From assembly GCA_019095985.1 (NCBI GenBank), contig CM032668.1, positions 23,023,341-23,087,340 on the forward strand: DNA of 64,000 bases, given 5' to 3'. This document shows, one piece after another, positions 50,301 to 61,600 of the stretch (positions are counted from its first letter, which is position 1; each line of letters opens with the position of its first letter). Below the pieces are notes generated by a model. It searched no databases and had not been told where the DNA came from. It was given only the letters and a program-made list of their open reading frames with translations. Made by a program: the position numbers and the translations under genes. The DNA comes from Streblospio benedicti. Taxonomy: Eukaryota; Annelida; Polychaeta; Spionida; Spionidae.

Positions 50301-51786
50301 ATAGTGGATAATTTCGAAACTATGCTAAATATTCAAAGGTTTTAGCTGAATAACAGCCGCTGAGTCAGATGGTCAAACTGACAATGAGAACGTTATGATA
50401 TGATTTATTTTAAAATAAAAACGAATCATGCACTCATTTAGTGTGGATTTTAGTCATTTTAGTCATGATAGAATGGTATTTGAGCACTCGATTGTCGGGT
50501 CAAAATCGTAGAAGCTCAAATCCTACATTCTATCATTTTGTAAAAAATCACCGGTGATTGTGTGATTGACACTCACTGCGTTCGTGTCAATCACACATCA
50601 CCGTGCAAAATTCTACGATTGACCCTCCAATTTTGTGCTCAAATCCTACAATATATCCTGGGAAAAGATATTTGTGTTGCCATACAATAGTACTATTTGA
50701 ATAACAGGCCTGAGACTAATCAATATCAGTTTCAAACCCAATAATCAATATTTGCTGCTTGGTTGAAATATGGATTTTTTCTTGGTGGCTTAATTGCATT
50801 GAATATCAGTAAGAATGTCATGAATGGGCTTCTAGAGAGCACAGTTTAATTGGCAGATTGCCCAAAATCAAATCACTTCGGTGTCGCCTCAAACCTCATA
50901 GTTGTGTCAAGTTTGAACGAAATCGGTTCATCGGTACGCCCGCTAGCTTGTCCAGAGACATACAAACATAGTTACAAACATAGTTACAAACGAACCAAAC
51001 ACAATTCTTGCTTCAGCAGCTGAGCTGAAGCGACGCAATTACTGTACATTCCACATGCATGATGTTCCAATAACATGTAGTGCAAAATAGAATGACCATA
51101 TTGCCAAATGCGTTGACTGTTGAGTTGGTTGACACATTCCATTTTAATCTCTTACAATTGTAAAACATGTAAACAACGAAATTTGATTTTTTTACTCGGA
51201 AAATTAAGGTTGACAGTTTAAAGAATTGTTCGCATTTGAATAATGTATATGTATGAAACCATGTGAATTGGACATCATCTAAAACAAGTTTGACAACACT
51301 TGTCAATGATAATTTTGAAATTAACATAACTCACCTTTGAACCGTATGAAATGTTTGAATATCTCAAAATACTTAAACAAGTTTGACTTCAGGCAATAGC
51401 AACCTCCTGAATATCTAAGGGGACTACCATTTACTATGCCCATGAGGGTTAGGGAGGATTGAATAAAATGAAAATGAAGCTAGTATGGTATGTTTGTTTA
51501 AATCAACACCACCCCACCAAGAAAAGAAAAGAAAATACTACCGTTTTTTTCTGACCACCCCTATTAGTTCAACCAAGCCCCCTGAAAAACAACAACAATA
51601 ACAATAATGAAAATTTACAAAATCAAACTGAGTTTTTCAGCTCCCCCCCCCCCTAGTTTTTATAGCACTCTTGAGCTATGATAAGTGGTAGCCCCCTATT
51701 GACTGGTAATTAGTTCATACTGAATCTTTGTTCACTTGTTATTTGTGTTGTTTGCAGAGTTCGTGAAGATGATGCTGACCAAGTAA
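47365..51786 (+). CDS. Calmodulin-like four-EF-hand protein, five coding exons
   Basis: Coding exons 47365-47454, 48093-48228, 48524-48621, 48793-48940 and 51758-51786 join in frame (501 nt, 166 aa) with GT..AG ends. The product is a small cytosolic calcium sensor close to calmodulin. All four 12-residue loops are complete: residues 37-48 ([12 protein letters not shown]), 73-84 ([12 protein letters not shown]), 111-122 ([12 protein letters not shown]) and 147-158 ([12 protein letters not shown]), so four calcium ions should bind. Introns fall after EEYK, within EVDVDG, after ESFK and within NYQE, which are calmodulin intron sites. It differs from true calmodulin in an N-terminal extension of about 17 residues, in changed residues across the otherwise near-invariant sequence, and in ending MMLTK rather than MMTAK. 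That supports a calmodulin-like paralogue rather than the ubiquitous gene. The start is the first ATG of the exon; an upstream exon could supply another, because splice acceptors precede it. Introns 2-4 carry minisatellites and intron 4 holds transposon insertions. Confidence 0.93.
48229..49100 (+). repeat. Splice-donor-like minisatellite at the 5' ends of introns 2, 3 and 4 of the calmodulin-like gene
   Basis: Intron 2 opens with seven consecutive 11-bp units of the form GTCAGTGRGTG (48229-48305). Intron 3 has scattered units of the same motif (48630-48775). Intron 4 begins with 30-bp units that combine the end of exon 4 with the motif (48931-49020) and then decays into further GTGGTCAGT copies to about 49100. 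Each unit contains GTCAGT or GTGAGT, a plausible 5' splice site. Shared motif and shared position suggest expansion or conversion among neighbouring introns. Confidence 0.85.
49510..51045 (+). repeat. Older interspersed repeat (ends C and D) split by the fold-back element
   Basis: The left part (49515-49605) matches, in reverse complement, 28735-28805; the right part (50840-51045) matches, in reverse complement, 28368-28575. At 28368-28805 the two parts are only about 160 bp apart and in the opposite overall orientation, so they are the two ends of one roughly 430-bp element. Here the fold-back block lies between them. The right end carries a short hairpin (GCTTCAGC..GCTGAAGC) followed by GACGCAATTACTGTA. 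Confidence 0.65.
49606..50656. mobile_element. Multi-hairpin fold-back element in intron 4 of the calmodulin-like gene
   Basis: The two halves of this 1.05-kb block are imperfect reverse complements. The outer ends pair (GTAGGAATTGAACAC against the complement of GCTCAAATCCTAC). Just inside the left end is a perfect 44-bp palindrome (49630-49673), mirrored on the right by 13-bp arms around 50562-50598. Sequence around 49690-49760 pairs with 50370-50475, and 49958-50025 pairs with 50075-50135. A 32-bp tandem pair (49760-49791, 49792-49823) lies in the left half. No ORF of note is present, so this is a non-autonomous fold-back or MITE-like DNA element of unknown superfamily. A clear target-site duplication was not found. 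Confidence 0.75.
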
Positions 51787-54250
51787 CTGACACTGCTCCA
51801 CGCTTTTAGAAGGGTTTAGTTCACTTTAATATGACAGTTCAGTGGATACTGCACAAATACTATAATACTGTGTGTGAAATATATTTTCTAGATTTATCAT
51901 ATTGCATTCAACAATAAACAGGAAATTGCACTCTTTATCGGTGGACCAAATAACACATTTTGACAGTGCAAATGCATACAACAAATTAGGAATCTGAGTT
52001 AATAAATTAAGCACACATTTGACACAGAGAAACATTTCCTGAATCAATGGATACAAATTGTCTAATTCCCTCAAACCATCTTCCCTTACACCTCCATTGC
52101 CCATTCCCTTTTCCTCATAATCTATTCCATGTTTTTTTAGTGTTCACAAAGAGTATGTTTCCCTTTCTATCCCAGTTGTGGGAACCGTCAATAATGTAGT
52201 TGTATTGTCCCCAGTGTGTAGGTGTTGCCTTTTTACTGATTATGCTCAAGTAGCGAGTTCTGGGTGAAGAAACCGTGAGGGTAGATTTAGCGTGGTGGTG
52301 TCATTATGTTTGGTTCACCACTCTCGTGTTGGCCCATAGGGGTCGTTATGTTGGGTACATTATTAATGTGCCGCGATAAGCTGTGGTTTGTGGGTCAAAA
52401 GTGGTTTGATCCTTGTTAAAAGTGGTAAATAGAAAAGTATACTTTGTTGACAATAATGTGCAAATTTTTCAACATTCTAGAAATCTTATTAGAAAAGCGT
52501 TTGGGAATGCTACAATGTAAAATATTACAATGTATGAAATTGAATGAGATGCAGAAAAGCTGGCAAAAGCAAATTAGCATCATTAACTATCGATTTAGGC
52601 AGAAAATTGTGAAATGCATATAATTTGACAGTTACATGGCAAAAAAGGTTTTTTTTTCAAAGATTTAAAAGGTAATTTTGGACACGCCATTTCTTGAACT
52701 GTTTGCTTAATCATTGATCAATATATAAACGTCTTTTTGGAACAACATCATAGCAAATACGTGTGAAACAATATTATGATAAACTTAAGCATGTGTACAT
52801 TATGGCTCAGTATGATATTATAAAGTTTTAAAAACCTTGACTCGAGGTGGTGATTTATAGTTAGAAATTTAACAAAAATATTCTTAGTAGTAAGATTATT
52901 TATTACATTTGTATATCATGATTTTCTGGATTAGAAGGGAATCATAAGAACTAGCATGAGTTTGTATTATATATTTAGATATTTTGTTTTACTCTGTTAA
53001 AGGCATTCACAGAATTATGACTCGATTTCCTTTCCAAACCTATAAATGCTAAGAGATTTTGAGTAAATCAAGTACGTCACTGGTATAATATAGTAATGCA
53101 TATCTCTACCATTGAACGTAGATACCATGTTACTGTCAACACTAGTACAGTACAATTATCATGTGTTTAATTGTTTTAGAAAGAGATCTTGTGAATTAAC
53201 GTTAATTATTGAACAACTGATCAACGAAAAGTGATTGTTACCAATTATATTTTACTTGTTATGGAATTCATGTTTGTCCCAAATTGTTTTCAATTTTTTC
53301 TCTGTCATTTTTCTTGATGACGTGTCTTGTCTTTTTGATGTTGTACATGGTTATATAGTGAACACGTGATCAATTTGTAAAAGTGCTTCACCCCATTTGA
53401 AGGAAATAAATGAACTATTGTTTTATTATATTTGAAAAGAAAGAGTCTCCTATGTTGAAGTTTTCATAAAACATATTAGATATCTATATATTGACAGTTG
53501 TTTAAACACAATGTGATAGAAAAATAGTTTCCATATTTGATGTCATTACACAGAATATTTGTTCATGTGCGTATCCATGATTTACAAATAGGTCTTTTTC
53601 AGAATTTTGTCTGATTTCAAAATGAAACATAATGCTATATCTTATTCATGTCTTACATCATGTTCTCATTATTCATCAAATTATAAGTGTACTGTGTAAC
53701 ATTATTCTACATATATAATTTATGCAGTGCTGTGTGTAGTATTATCTCTTTGATCTCTTTTACTCTCAATTCCACTATTTAAGTGTTGTGATATTGTTAA
53801 CATTTTGGTGTACTTTCCATTATACAGTTTAGTGTATTCACTACATTAATGGATATGGCAAACTGTTTTACTGCATATAGATGTGTTGTTTGAATTACTT
53901 ATTTTGTTTTTGATAAAATTGATCTCAGTATGATTTTATACATAAGCATATAGATCCTATATGATTTTACTTTTGATATTAAGAATCTGCTTTAAACAGG
54001 AGGAAAAATAAATAATACTATGCATTATGTTTACCCTATGTATTTCACCAAATAATTGGTTTTATTGTATTTTTAATGATACTGGTTTTTGTGTTTGAAT
54101 CAAAATTATTTTTGAAACTTTATTGTAAAGAATTTTAATATTTTACATCTTTTTATATTGCACCATAATTCATTCCATTTGTTCATGCATGTCCAATTTT
54201 GATGATATATTGAAATAAAGAAAACCATAATCAGTTTATGTGTTTTTTTC
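51787..54250 (+). other. Probable long 3'UTR of the calmodulin-like gene
   Basis: AT-rich sequence follows the TAA stop with no coding potential. AATAAA hexamers occur at 53405-53410 and 54214-54219. The second is followed about 15-30 bases on by a GT-rich stretch (54233-54250), the usual arrangement of a metazoan polyadenylation site, and both signal and GT stretch are kept in the partial copy at 57921-57970. A 3'UTR of about 2.4 kb is inferred; transcript data would settle the end. Confidence 0.55.
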
Positions 54251-54299
54251 TAATAGTCTAGTTAAATACATACTATTTTCTAAATACAAATACTATAGA

Positions 54300-54612
54300 C
54301 ACTGATAGAATTGCTTACTAGGCTAAATGGATAGGGGGTTGTAATCATGATCAGAAGATCGTGGGTTCGATTCCCGATCGGGTCTGTTGGTGGGTGTTGA
54401 GCAAACTTACCTTTAACAGGTTTCAGTCTGCTCACTGGTATCTACACGATAAATAGGTACAGGTCAAGTGAGTGAACACTAATGTGAGTGATTAGCACAT
54501 CTGCCCTATGGTAGTGATATGCTGTGTGCTCCCCAGTGAGTTTAGAAAGATATAGTGTGCCATTCTGGTGTAGCATAACAAACTGTGAACTGGGACTGTA
54601 AATACGCACATT
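54300..54612 (+). mobile_element. tRNA-derived SINE with target-site duplication
   Basis: The head resembles a tRNA gene: an A-box-like stretch near 54320, then GGTTCGATTCCCGATCGGG (B box, from 54364), followed by the family body GTTGGTGGGTGTTGAGCAAAC. It is flanked by TATAGA at 54294-54299 and 54613-54618. The duplicated 3'UTR copy at 57990-58010 lacks the insert, which confirms both boundaries and the insertion. Confidence 0.85.
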
Positions 54613-54919
54613 TATAGATGGTACTAAAATACGTCACATCCACATGTTATTCCATAACATTCTGCCATCAAAACTGACTCCTTTGGTACTATAACACGCA
54701 CAATATCATTGATGATCTCAAACTTTCTGTTATCTTGAGGTTAGTTAGACTACAGAGACCCTTTTAAAAGTGGTCATCAAAATGCGGCAGGTGTTATACA
54801 TGCATTTCACTGGGAAATCCAGGATTCTGGAAAGTAGGGGCTGTAATTTGGAAATTCTATGAGATCTCTATTCGCTAATGTGTGGTGTTGGAATTTAATA
54901 CAATAATAATTCATACATT

Positions 54920-55923
54920 TTCATTTATTTATTCACTGTAATAGGAAATGAGATATCAATTAGAATTATATACACACTAACTAATAAATTGTGCTGTTCA
55001 CTTTGATCAAAATAAAATTCTAGTTTACATACATCTGAATAACTCTTTTCACGAAGAGCAGTTTAACACCACAATGACTATGTACATACATAACAAACCA
55101 ATATGTGATCCATCTACTAGAAAAATAAATTGTAGCGATTGGCTGTGATTAGATGTGGCAAATATAGAGGGTTTTACAGTACATGAGGTGCTTAACCACA
55201 GATTTTTCATCAATTTTTTCATATTAGCAAACAGTTGTATTTGATACAACAATATAGCCAAATTCTCAATTTATATATTGAATGAAATATTAACAAATTT
55301 AAGTCATTGTTCTAATAAATAATTGTGTTGATCACTTTGATCAAAATAAAATTCTAAATTAAGTCTGTTCCCTGATCTAACACCACAATGACTACGTGCA
55401 AAAAAATATGTGATCCTTTCAAAGGAAAATAACTGTATCAACTAGTTTGAGAAATAAATCGTAAATTTAATATATCTTAAACCTTCTTAAAGCTACCATA
55501 ACTATGTACATACATTATAAAAACATGATGGAATCTATCCACTAGAAAAAAGTAAAAATCTTACGAAAACAATATTCAGTGATTCTGACCTAGATGATCA
55601 ATCCAACTGTAAATTACATTAATATTGAGTCTCACTACTACAAAATCATGAAATTCACAAATGTTTCATCAACTGAATCTTTCCAAAAAGTAAAGGGCTT
55701 CTACAATAAAACATACACATTGATATTTACAAAATGTAAACTTGCAATAAACAATTGCAGGTAATCATCACAAATTCTGAAACATAAACATAGTCCAGAA
55801 TTCCTAAGTTTGGTGAAGTTGTTATTGTCACTAAGACATTTACCACATTCAACTCATTGTAATATTTCTCGCCACTGTGAATTATTGTGCAATTTTAGAG
55901 GGAAACTTTGACTGAATAATTTT
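54920..55923 (-). other. Probable 3'UTR of the zinc-finger gene with internal tandem repeats
   Basis: AT-rich and non-coding. Reverse-strand AATAAA occurs at 54929-54924. Three diverged copies of one unit occur: 54975-55140, 55310-55440 and 55490-55560. They share TTTGATCAAAATAAAATTCT, ACCACAATGACTA and AATATGTGATCC-type text. Confidence 0.45.
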
Positions 55924-56385
55924 TCATTTACTGTACCCTGTCCAGAGTGGATATTCCTGTGATCTGTCAGTTGGGTATTTGTTTAGAAAACTGTCCACAT
56001 CAAAATCCCTCATAACATTCTCAGTGTGGATTTTCATGTGTTTCTTCAAATTGGTTTTACGAGTGTAGCACTTCCCACATTCATTACACTCATATGGTTT
56101 ATCACCGGTGTGAGTTTGCATGTGGTGTGTCAGATGTCCCTTCTGACTAAAGGATTTCTTGCATGCTGTACACTGATAAGGTTTTTCTCCAGTGTGAAAT
56201 CTCATGTGGCTGGTGAAGTTAGAACTGCGAGTGAAACTTTTTCCACATTCGCTACACTGATAACGTTTCTCCCCAGTGTGCATTCGCATGTGTCTGGTCA
56301 AGTTAGTATTGCGAGTGAAACTTTTTTTGCATGCCGAACATGTAAATGGTTTCTCTTCGTTGTTGTTCTGTTGACTCATTTCCAT
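55924..56385 (-). CDS. C2H2 zinc-finger protein (four fingers), terminal or single exon
   Basis: A 153-codon reading frame from ATG at 56385 to the stop at 55926-55924. Four tandem C2H2 fingers occupy residues 14-36, 42-64, 70-92 and 98-120, joined by TGEKRYQ, TGEKPYQ and TGDKPYE linkers; all eight Cys and eight His ligands are present. Specificity residues (-1, 2, 3, 6) read R-T-N-R, R-S-N-S, Q-G-H-H and R-T-N-K. A 33-residue acidic/aromatic tail follows. It is a nuclear DNA-binding regulator by family; the target is unknown. The open frame extends upstream past the ATG to 56505 with no ATG, and acceptor-like TTTTCAG and AATTTCAG lie near 56480 and 56388, so an upstream exon may add N-terminal sequence. 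Confidence 0.88.
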   Translation of the reverse strand: MEMSQQNNNEEKPFTCSACKKSFTRNTNLTRHMRMHTGEKRYQCSECGKSFTRSSNFTSHMRFHTGEKPYQCTACKKSFSQKGHLTHHMQTHTGDKPYECNECGKCYTRKTNLKKHMKIHTENVMRDFDVDSFLNKYPTDRSQEYPLWTGYSK

Positions 56386-57262
56386 ACTGAAATTATCGAC
56401 TGTGAGTAAAATATCTCTCCTCTGCTTTTTTGGATGATGTAAAAGCCTTTTCAATTCACTACCTGTGCTGAAAATTATTTGTGTATCCAAGATATCATGT
56501 CTCAACCATTAAAATTCTTTAAGAATAGTATAAAAATTTGTGCGTGTATCACCCACTTGTCTATAGTAATTAAAGAATTTAGTAACTAATAACAATAGTA
56601 AATAAAGTCCCCTTAGTAGTAATATATTTTATATTTTCAATGAAAAAATACACAAATCCGTTTGAGATATGAATTAAAATACAATACTAATACCAGTCTT
56701 GTTGATAGATGCTAGAATGGAGGTAGAAGCATGAAATGTAGGCATTTTAAATTTCCGTCATAACGACCCCGGTGTTGACAAAAGTAAGATAAGTATGTTT
56801 ACGCCATGTTTACTTTCTGGTCAAATTAATAGTTTTATTTTACATGAATATCACAATAAAATATTCTTTAATCATTCAGTTATGTTCTGCAACACTTAGA
56901 TCCTAATACCAAAACACAAACACACATACATCAATATAGTATCCTTGCATACATTCTTACATTTATAACAGTTTGCGAGATCAATAGTTTCCTTCTTCAT
57001 TAACATTACATTAAATAAAATTATATAGCAATATTATTAACATATTACTAGAATCTCTGCATTAGACATACTAATTTCTATTTTGTATGTTATATCTGAC
57101 ATTATTTCACTCCTGTCATATGTTGTGAAAATTAATTTATGCCAATTAGAAATATACATAAACAGAGAATAGATTGGGTACACTTGTCACTTTAAGAAAC
57201 ATTAAATTAAACTCTTTTTAAACACAATGTACTCTATAACATTTTCAATTCTAAATTTCTTT

Positions 57263-58090
57263 GAAGTTGTATCGCCCCCAGCATAGGTGTTGCTGTTTTA
57301 TTGATTTTGCTGAAGTAGCCAGTGCTAGGTGAAGAAAACGTGAGGGTAGATATAGTACCACCAGACAGGTGTTGTTACGTTTATTTCGCTACTCTCTTGG
57401 TGGCCCCTTGGGGCTGTTATGTTGGGTACATTATTAACATGTCGCAATAAGCTGTGGTTCGTGGGTGAAAAGTTGTTCAATCCTTGTTAAAAGTAGTAAA
57501 TAGAAAAGTGTACTTTGTTGGCTATGTGTATTATTTAGAAATAGGTCCTTTGCAGAATGTTGTCTCATTTCAAAGAGAAACATCACGTTTTACTGCGTGT
57601 AGATGTGTTGCTTGAATTACTTCTTTTGTTTTTGATAGAATTGATCACAGAATGATTTTATACATAGCCTTGTAGATCTTATGTGTTTTACTTTTGATAT
57701 GAAGAATTCGTTTCTGAGTGGAGGAAAAATAAATAGAAATGTGCATTATCAATATCTCCACGTATATCTTCAAATAAGTAGTTTTACTGTATTTTAATGA
57801 GACTGTGTCTTTGTGCTTTAATCAAAATTATCTGTGAAACTTTAATGTAAATATTTGAATTACTTTACATCTTTTTAAATTGCATTTGTTCATGCATGTC
57901 TAATTTTGATGATGCATTGCAATAAAGAAAATTATAGCCAGTTTATGTGTTTTCATTCTAATAATCTAACCAAACACAGTATTTTCAAAATGTAAATACT
58001 ATATATGGTTCTAAAATACGTCACACCCATCTTTTGTTCCACAACATCCTGCCATCAAAACTGCCTCGTTAGGTACAGAATTGGCGATGC
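57263..58090 (+). repeat. Degenerate, deleted duplicate of the calmodulin-like 3'UTR
   Basis: Colinear with 52188-54690 in three blocks. 57263-57525 matches 52195-52455; shared text includes GTTATGTTGGGTACATTATT and TCCTTGTTAAAAGT. 57540-57585 matches 53575-53630. 57590-58090 matches 53868-54300 plus 54613-54690, including the poly(A) signal AATAAA (57921-57926) and CCATCAAAACTG. The intervening pieces of the parent are missing. No calmodulin coding exon accompanies it. The copy lies beyond the zinc-finger exon, so the 3' end of the gene was duplicated about 5 kb downstream and then decayed. Confidence 0.85.
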
Positions 58091-58644
58091 TAGTTACAAA
58101 TCATGGCATAATACTGATGTCAAATGCTTTCAGATAATCAAAGTTTGGTGTACTTTTGCAAGCCTTACAGAATGCAGAGCTTTACGTGTCATAGTGTTAC
58201 ATCATGCGTATATTACGGTAGTATATTGCCTACATTTTCTACAGAGGTCAAAGTTCACATCATCACATACTATGTATATCTTCTACAGAATATTTAATGC
58301 TTCAAATTAAGAGACAACAGTAACAGTTCAAATAAAACATCAAAGGGGCTCGTATATTGCCTTCAAACATTACTCAAACCATTTTAGGAGTGAAAATCAC
58401 ATAGTTGTAATAACAGCCTGTCAAACTCAGCACACTTGATATATATCACCACTATTGTGCTTCAGTCGTGGTGCCTGCGTCAAGACATTGCATGGTCATA
58501 TTAAATTTATATCATCACATACACTTTATCTGATAAGTTTCTCACCACCACGTGAGTTGCTATCACTGATACCGCCACTCAACCGATACTACAGTCCCAT
58601 GCAATACCCACAGTAGTAGTTTCAAGAAGAGGCACGAACACATC

Positions 58645-61600
58645 ATGTGTTTTCTAAGACTCAAAATGTTCGCTTTTATTTATTTCAATATGATGATGTT
58701 GGCGACATCCGCAAACGACCCACGCTTGGACGCCATATTTGCCGAACTCGAGGCTCTGAATACAATTAAACAGGAGATACTACAAATACAGGTGATGTGT
58801 GTTTATTCATCTACAGGGGGTTTTAAGAGGTCGAGAAATCCCATATCCCTCTTTTTTGGCCCTTTTCCCCCTTATCCCTCTTTCTTGGTACTTTGTTCCC
58901 TCATCCCTTTTTTTGGGGCTCTTTTCCCTTTATCCCACTATTTGGAGATCTCTTATCCCTCTTTTTGGGCCCCTTTCCCCTTATCCCTCTTTTTTCAACC
59001 TTTTTTCCCTTATACCACTTTCTTATACCCCCAAATCTACATATGAGATCTATCTATTACCATAAAAGCCAAATATTCATTAGCTACACCACCCGCAAAT
59101 GGTTCGCTTGGGTTGGTGTTCTGCTAAAACGGGCAGGTGGTTTATTTGCTCAGTGCGCATAAAGTTCACGCATCTATAGGAAGTCATAAACGACGTAATC
59201 GTAGACATAGGTTTCAATAACTCTACAACTTTGGTGGATGGTTGGGGGGCTTATTTCTTGTCGGATTTTACGGATGTGCCATCTCTATGAGAATTTTTGA
59301 GACCTCCAAGACAACAACAGTAATGGCTCTAAAGTGAAGTGATTCCAGGGAAAGTTATTTGTTGAAATTTTACAAAAATTTTGTGCTTAATAAACATTGC
59401 TGTGGAAGAAAAAAACTTAATTACATTAACTATATTTAGGATATCCCATTGTCACTATATGTTCTGAAGACATTGATTTTTCAATTTGAAAGGTACAAAA
59501 TCAGGTTTTTTTTATTATAGACATCGGCTGTTTTTGGTCGAAATCAATCGATAGAATGTTACATGACAGAAATTCAAAATGACCAACCCCCCATACCTAT
59601 TTATCCATTTCTATCCCTCCCAAACGACCCAATCACCCCGACCCCTGAGCATCAGTAACCTCACTGTCTACATCATTCTTTCGTGGCATTCGGCGTTGAC
59701 GCTAAAGAAGTATGCCTTTTGAAAAACCGTATGCGGATTACAGATTTTGATTTTTGCACTTTAAATTCTAATGAATATTCATCTATCTTGACATATGTTA
59801 TAAAGATTAAATTGGAAAGTTTTTTAAAATGAACAACACTGCACAGATGAGTGTTTAGTTCCTTCTTCCTGTAGCCACCAACAAATACAATAAACGAGAA
59901 AAACACTCAGCGTTTGCCTTATGACAGTCATCCAGACAATCTCTCAACAAAAAATGCCTCTGCACCGCGGATAATGGAAACAACTTGTATATGGGCCGGC
60001 GCCAACATTGCAAAAGACGGGAAACAAAATGTACTAAATTATGCGAGAATTCGGGCAAACGCCACCCACGCAAGTCTTTTCCTAATATCAATACAGAGGC
60101 ATGCACCACAAGAAAAAAGAGGAATTTACAGGCTTTTTCATATGTCGGGGCTATTTCAGAGGGAAAGCAACCTTAAAAAACAAATTTCCATAAACTGTTT
60201 CATTTGAAGTTTGGAAAGCAGCGGATCAACTCCTTGGCCCATATTAGCTGTTGAATTTGCCACTGGCAGATCCAGAGTTATTTTATGATTTGGGGGGCCT
60301 AAACCTATCCATACACCATAAAATGGGCTAATTTTATGATCAATTTGCGATTATGATAAAAATTTTTGTCTAGTGTTGTCTATTGGGGGCGGTTTCTTTG
60401 TCTAGTACATGCGAAAACCCTTGAAGATGCAAACCAAAAATCAAAAGACAATGAAAAAGAGTAGGTTTTTATGCTCAAATCTACAATTCTGGCCTCTGCA
60501 CCCCTACACCGGCCATTCACGTGACGTTAAAGCCGTTTTCCTTGCAGGAGAACGAGCGCTTCTTCCTGGACCAGTTTCAGCAGATGGCGGAGTTCTACCA
60601 GGGCGAGATTCGGACGCTCCATGACAGGCTCGCCATGCAGGTAGGGCACAATAATAACGGGGTCGTCTTTTATCCGCATCCGGTCGAATCGTGCGCAATA
60701 TTAGCTGAATAAGTGAGTATGTGTGTGTGTTTTGTGGGGGTGGGGGTGGGGGCTGAAGTGCGTCCAGTTGATCCTTGTTATTTGGTATAAACAGTGGGTA
60801 TCATGATTCTACTAGTATATACGTTATTACCTGGCTGAATAAGGTTTTGTGATTATCCAAAGGTAAGTTTGTCACGTTTGTTTGTGTTTGTTGTGTACTA
60901 AACCTAACTATTTGACAAAATAAGCAACTTCTAGCTAATCACATATTGATCTAGGTTTTCCCCATTTATGATCTATCTAATTTATGGATAGGCCACAAGA
61001 GTTTGTTTTCAACTATATGTATGCAAATGAGCTGTTCCAATGGGCTACATGCACCACTAGCCTCATGGGTTTTGAGAGTGGCATAGATAGATGGCACACA
61101 GTAGACTGGGGTGTGAAAATCACGTGTTTGGCTGCAGGAGTCTCGGCTTGGGGAGCTGCAGCAGAAGTGCGGCGACCGGCCGCCCCAGGAGACCCCGGTA
61201 GTCACCAGCAGCATCCTGCCCTTCTCGCTCGGCTCAAATGGTACGTGGTGGGCGGAAGAGGTGGTGCTACCAACAATACGCGTCAGTGCCACAGATATTC
61301 TTAGTTTGAAATGGAAGAGTAGATGGTGTGTGGATTAATTACGATACGAAGCAGCATAGCCTCCCCAGATACCGTGCGATATCAAAGATCAGTGGCCCAT
61401 CCATTCATAATACGAGCGCGTTGTGTTGTTGTGACAGTCAGTTAAAGTGGTCCGTGCGTAAAATGTCCTTCGTTAGAGAATCTGGTGCAATTTAACGTAC
61501 TGTTTCGAGCAAATTTAGATTTGATCACTGTGTGACTGGGGCTATTTTACACTCATCTTACCTCATGCCTCTTGAGCTCGGCTCTGCTGTTTCAGACTCG

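Noticed and set aside
58799-59162. Proline/phenylalanine-rich frames following C1q exon 1
   Set aside because: Low-complexity pyrimidine repeat beginning at a GT donor; splicing to 60548 gives a coherent protein.
59855-60207. Overlapping frames in C1q intron 1, one cysteine-containing (CLDDCHKANAEC)
   Set aside because: No signal peptide, no paired splice sites and no known cysteine pattern; it lies inside a spliced intron of a complete gene.
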